NCBI GenBank assembly: GCA_030066855.1
Contig: JASJAU010000007.1
Coordinates: 1-64,000 of the forward strand
DNA length: 64,000 nt
Reading direction: 5' to 3'
Source: Paracoccaceae bacterium
GTDB taxonomy: Bacteria; Pseudomonadota; Alphaproteobacteria; Rhodobacterales; Rhodobacteraceae
Made by a program: the position numbers and the translations under genes. A model generated the notes under the pieces. That model searched no databases, had not been told where the DNA came from, and saw only the letters and a program-made list of their open reading frames with translations. Every line of letters begins with the position of its first letter. Within the stretch, counting starts at the first letter, position 1. Shown here piece by piece: positions 61,604 through 64,000 of this stretch.

Positions 61604-62136
61604 GACTTTTTGCCCATCTTGGAAAGCTGCGCCTGCATCTCGGCAAGCTGAGCGCGGATATCGTCCAGTTCCGTACCTGCAGCGTCCTCGTCGTCGTCCT
61701 CCGTCGGCCCGGACCAACCGCCGGTCATGGCTTTAACGAATGCTTCCTGCTGCGCCTTCATCGCATCAAAACCCGGCATCGCCTGCATCGGGTTCGACAT
61801 GCTCTCCATCATCTTCGACTGACCTTCGCGGAGCATCTCGAAGGACATGGCAAGGAATTGCGGCACGACCGATTGCGCCTGCGAGGTGTAGGACCGGACA
61901 AGATCTGTCAGCACCTCAAGCGGCAGGACGCTCTCGCCCCGGCTTTCGTGCTCGGCAATGATCTGAAGCAGGTATTGCCGCGTCAGGTCATCACCGGTCT
62001 TCAGGTCCACGATCTGAACGTCCCGGCCATCGCGGATGAAGCCAGCGATATCGTCCAACGTCACGTAGTCCGACGTCTCGGTGTTGTAGAGTCGACGGCT
62101 GGCATAGCGTTTGATGAGAAGCGGTGTTCCGGACAT
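61600..62136 (-). CDS. phaR: Polyhydroxyalkanoate synthesis repressor PhaR
   Basis: A 178-residue regulator with the PHB/PHA accumulation DNA-binding domain at the N terminus (LLIKRYASRRLYNTETSDYVTLDDI) and the PHB granule-associated helix FLAMSFEMLREGQSKMMESM further on. It senses PHB granules and represses phasin and its own gene. The acidic tail is typical. A CTGC-N3-GCAG site lies 26 bases upstream of the start and is presumably the autoregulatory operator. Confidence 0.95.
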   Translation of the reverse strand: MSGTPLLIKRYASRRLYNTETSDYVTLDDIAGFIRDGRDVQIVDLKTGDDLTRQYLLQIIAEHESRGESVLPLEVLTDLVRSYTSQAQSVVPQFLAMSFEMLREGQSKMMESMSNPMQAMPGFDAMKAQQEAFVKAMTGGWSGPTEDDDEDAAGTELDDIRAQLAEMQAQLSKMGKKS

Positions 62137-62161
62137 GCGACTCCTCCCCCGAGCGGTATTG

Positions 62162-62172
62162 CTGCACTGCAG
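62162..62172. promoter_or_regulatory. PhaR operator (CTGC-N3-GCAG)
   Basis: CTGCACTGCAG matches the CTGC-N3-GCAG element described for PhaR of Rhodobacterales, within the TTGCTGCACTGCAGC context. It is 26 bases upstream of the phaR start, in the gap to atpF, and so suits autoregulation. Confidence 0.7.
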
Positions 62173-62285
62173 CTTAGTGAGAAGATCGCAGAATTGGAAG
62201 GACTTACCGTGGCGCTTGCCGCGTCTCAGCCAATCTCAACATAGGCCCAGCCAAAAGACCGGGCCCATGAGTCACTGCAACGAGA

Positions 62286-62846
62286 TCAGTGCAGCTTCGC
62301 TCTGACCGAAGAAATCGCGTCATCCACCAAGGCCGAAGCCTTGGCCGCCGACATTTGCTTGGCGATCACGTCTCCGGCAGCGGCTACGGCGATACGGGCG
62401 GCTTCATCACGAACCTGCTTCACCGCGCTCAACTCAGCGGAAGCGATTTGATCCTGCGCGGCCTGAATACGACGCTCTAAAGAGCGAGACAGATCGTCCT
62501 TTGCCAGTTCGGCAGCTTCGGCAGCGCTTTCCTTGGCCTGCGCGATGATGCGCTCAACCTGGCCCTCGACTTCGCGCTGCTTGCGTTCGTAGCTCGCAAG
62601 AAGGGCCTGGGCTTCTTCCCTTAAACTCCTGGCTTGGTCTAGTTCACTACGAATTCCATCGGCGCGCTTGTCCAGAAAGCCTCCAATGAATTGGGGTACC
62701 TTGAGGTAAACGAGCACGCCCACGAAAAGAAGAAACGCGATCGAAACAACGAAGTCGGTATTCGCGAGACTGAAGAAAGGCTTGTCGCCTGCTGCAAGCG
62801 CGGGTGTCGCATAGAGTGCGACGCCGAAAAGGTAGAATCTCTTCAT
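62286..62846 (-). CDS. atpF: ATP synthase F0 subunit b
   Basis: A 186-residue stator subunit. A membrane segment is at about 27-50 (FVVSIAFLLFVGVLVYLKVPQF), followed by a long hydrophilic helix rich in Ala/Glu/Arg, which forms the peripheral stalk to F1. An N-terminal hydrophobic stretch may be a signal-like segment. The ATG at 62846 has AAGGG eight bases upstream. It is four bases downstream of atpF' and ends the F0 gene group. Confidence 0.94.
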   Translation of the reverse strand: MKRFYLFGVALYATPALAAGDKPFFSLANTDFVVSIAFLLFVGVLVYLKVPQFIGGFLDKRADGIRSELDQARSLREEAQALLASYERKQREVEGQVERIIAQAKESAAEAAELAKDDLSRSLERRIQAAQDQIASAELSAVKQVRDEAARIAVAAAGDVIAKQMSAAKASALVDDAISSVRAKLH

Positions 62847-62849
62847 CAC

Positions 62850-63404
62850 TTATCCCTTCACGCGAACATCAACGGCTGCCGAAATCGCCGAGTCCTCGAC
62901 ATCGATGTCCAAAACTGAAACGACTTCTCGGGCGGCATCACGCGCAACTTCGCGAACAGCTTCCAGCGCGCCGGTGCGAATTTCCGCGATACGCGCCTCG
63001 CTTTCCGCCGATTTCGCAGCAATTTCGGCATCGGCCTTTTTCATCGCCAGATCGACTTCTGCCTGCATTTCCGCTTTTGCTTCTGCGGCAATCCTCAGCG
63101 CTTCCGTTCTGGCGTCAGCAAGTGCCTTCTCATAGGCGGCTTCCGCCTCGCTGGCCTTGAGTTTCAGTTCCTCCGCCGCGGCAATGTCGTTGGTTATTGT
63201 GCCCTGACGCTCCGCCAGAACTGATGCAATGCGCGGCAAGGCGATCTTCGACAGGATCAGATAAATGACAACCAGTGTCACAACGAGCCAGAAGATCTGG
63301 TTCGGGAACCAGTCCAAACAAAGCTGCGGCATTCCCACCGCACTGCCGTCCTGCACGCAGCTGGTCGCCGAGCTTGCGCCGTTTTCTGTTGATTCCGTCG
63401 CCAT
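62850..63404 (-). CDS. ATP synthase F0 subunit b' (AtpF2/AtpX)
   Basis: A 184-residue second stator subunit, the b' form found with b in alphaproteobacteria, cyanobacteria and plastids. Its membrane segment lies at about residues 37-58 ([25 protein letters not shown]) with the family motif [14 protein letters not shown] after it, then a long helix. It lies 76 bases after atpE. The stop is three bases before atpF. Confidence 0.94.
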   Translation of the reverse strand: MATESTENGASSATSCVQDGSAVGMPQLCLDWFPNQIFWLVVTLVVIYLILSKIALPRIASVLAERQGTITNDIAAAEELKLKASEAEAAYEKALADARTEALRIAAEAKAEMQAEVDLAMKKADAEIAAKSAESEARIAEIRTGALEAVREVARDAAREVVSVLDIDVEDSAISAAVDVRVKG

Positions 63405-63480
63405 CGCGATCTCCTCAAACCCTGAAAATCAACTCGGCGCCAAATCGATGGCACCGAGCTCGTAAGGATCGCGGAAGCGT

Positions 63481-63729
63481 TTAAACTGCGAACATCAGCA
63501 GAAGCGCGACGAGGAACGAGAAGATCCCCAAGGCTTCTGAGAACGCGATGCCGATGAACATCGTCGCCGTCTGGCCAGCAGCGGCAGACGGATTGCGAAG
63601 TGCGCCGGACAGGTAGTTGCCAACAACGTGGCCCACACCAACCGCAGCGCCGCCCATGCCGGTGCATGCAAGTCCGGCGCCAGCGTACTTAAGGCCGTCT
63701 CCGATCAATGTTGCTGCTTCGACTTCCAT
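63481..63729 (-). CDS. atpE: ATP synthase F0 subunit c
   Basis: An 82-residue two-helix hairpin protein that builds the rotor ring. Helix 1 has the [17 protein letters not shown] glycine repeat, and helix 2 carries the proton-binding acid in [20 protein letters not shown] (Glu). The ATG has GGGAG upstream. It lies 48 bases after atpB. Confidence 0.96.
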   Translation of the reverse strand: MEVEAATLIGDGLKYAGAGLACTGMGGAAVGVGHVVGNYLSGALRNPSAAAGQTATMFIGIAFSEALGIFSFLVALLLMFAV

Positions 63730-63777
63730 TTGATTTCTCCCTACGATGGAATTCCGTGTTTGGTTTTCTGGCCCAAC

Positions 63778-64000
63778 TCAGTGGTGAGGATGCAGCGCAT
63801 CCTTGAGGTACACACAGGTCAGGATCGCGAACACATAAGCCTGGATGAAGGACACCAGCACTTCGAGCGCGTAGATGGCTGTGATGGCGAAGATCGAAAG
63901 CGGGGCAATGGCCACGACCGCGCCAAACGCGGCGAATACCTTAATCACCGCGTGACCCGCCATCATGTTGCCGGCAAGACGGATCGAGTGGCTCACCGGA
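63778..64000 (-). CDS. atpB: ATP synthase F0 subunit a, C-terminal part (cut by window end)
   Basis: The visible 73 codons are the C terminus of subunit a. They include the catalytic arginine segment [14 protein letters not shown] and the last helix with [23 protein letters not shown], in which the conserved Gln faces the rotor. The rest of the gene lies beyond the right edge of the window. Confidence 0.95.
   Translation of the reverse strand, partial: PVSHSIRLAGNMMAGHAVIKVFAAFGAVVAIAPLSIFAITAIYALEVLVSFIQAYVFAILTCVYLKDALHPHH

Overview
The window is 64 kb of GC-rich, densely packed bacterial chromosome. The gene content points to an alphaproteobacterium of the Rhodobacterales (Roseobacter/Rhodobacter type). 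The pointers are a paired b/b' F-ATP synthase stator, a PhaR repressor next to a CTGC-N3-GCAG operator, the order ffh ... chorismate mutase-rpsP-rimM-trmD-rplS-rpmE, a TAXI-type TRAP transporter with fused permease, a LYS1-type saccharopine dehydrogenase and frequent GTG/TTG starts with four-base overlaps. I see no insertion sequence, prophage, CRISPR array or rRNA operon. The only RNA gene I can call is tRNA-Gln at the left edge.

Layout, left to right. 0-2.4 kb: tRNA-Gln and two capsule-export genes (kpsE, kpsT). 2.6-4 kb: a uracil-DNA glycosylase-family gene coupled to an SseB-family gene. 4-10.6 kb: the elongasome operon mreB-mreC-mreD-mrdA-rodA with ghrA attached at its end. 11-14.4 kb: TAXI TRAP transporter (binding protein and fused permease). 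14.4-19.3 kb: DabA/DabB inorganic-carbon transporter with a divergent LysR regulator. 19.3-29.3 kb: an eight-gene operon (Ser/Thr kinase, FHA protein, PP2C phosphatase, three P-loop GTPases of which one is a large dynamin-like protein, a roadblock/LC7-like protein and an unknown protein). 29.7-31 kb: CoxS- and CoxM-like subunits of a molybdenum hydroxylase without the large subunit. 31-37.9 kb: saccharopine dehydrogenase, histidine phosphatase, formate dehydrogenase alpha subunit, rsmD, a ferredoxin-reductase-like flavoprotein and a peroxiredoxin. 38-41.5 kb: ridA-gdpD-GNAT-phhB-mscS operon. 41.7-43.1 kb: mlaA-mlaC. 43-47 kb: MnmC activity split over two divergent genes, a DMT permease, a hydratase and an FMN reductase. 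47.3-50.7 kb: smc. 50.8-52 kb: a DUF4242 gene and a LysR regulator, divergent. 52.3-58.3 kb: SRP, ribosome and tRNA-modification operons. 58.4-64 kb: DUF4389 protein, M42 aminopeptidase, a periplasmic pseudo-caspase with peptidoglycan-binding repeats, phaR and the F0 genes of ATP synthase, the last cut by the window end.

Most of the window is core genome. The part most likely to be an undescribed system is the 19.3-29.3 kb operon. It joins a complete reversible phosphorylation module (kinase, phosphatase, phosphothreonine reader) to three GTPases and a roadblock-like protein, a fold that elsewhere regulates small GTPases. The inference is a phospho-controlled, dynamin-like membrane or partition machine. 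Type VI secretion genes, which often accompany kinase/phosphatase/FHA triads, are absent here. Smaller points worth a look are a 31-residue ORF with an ideal ribosome-binding site before chorismate mutase, an EVE-domain gene between rpsP and rimM, the missing cox large subunit, and the pseudo-caspase that has lost its catalytic residues.
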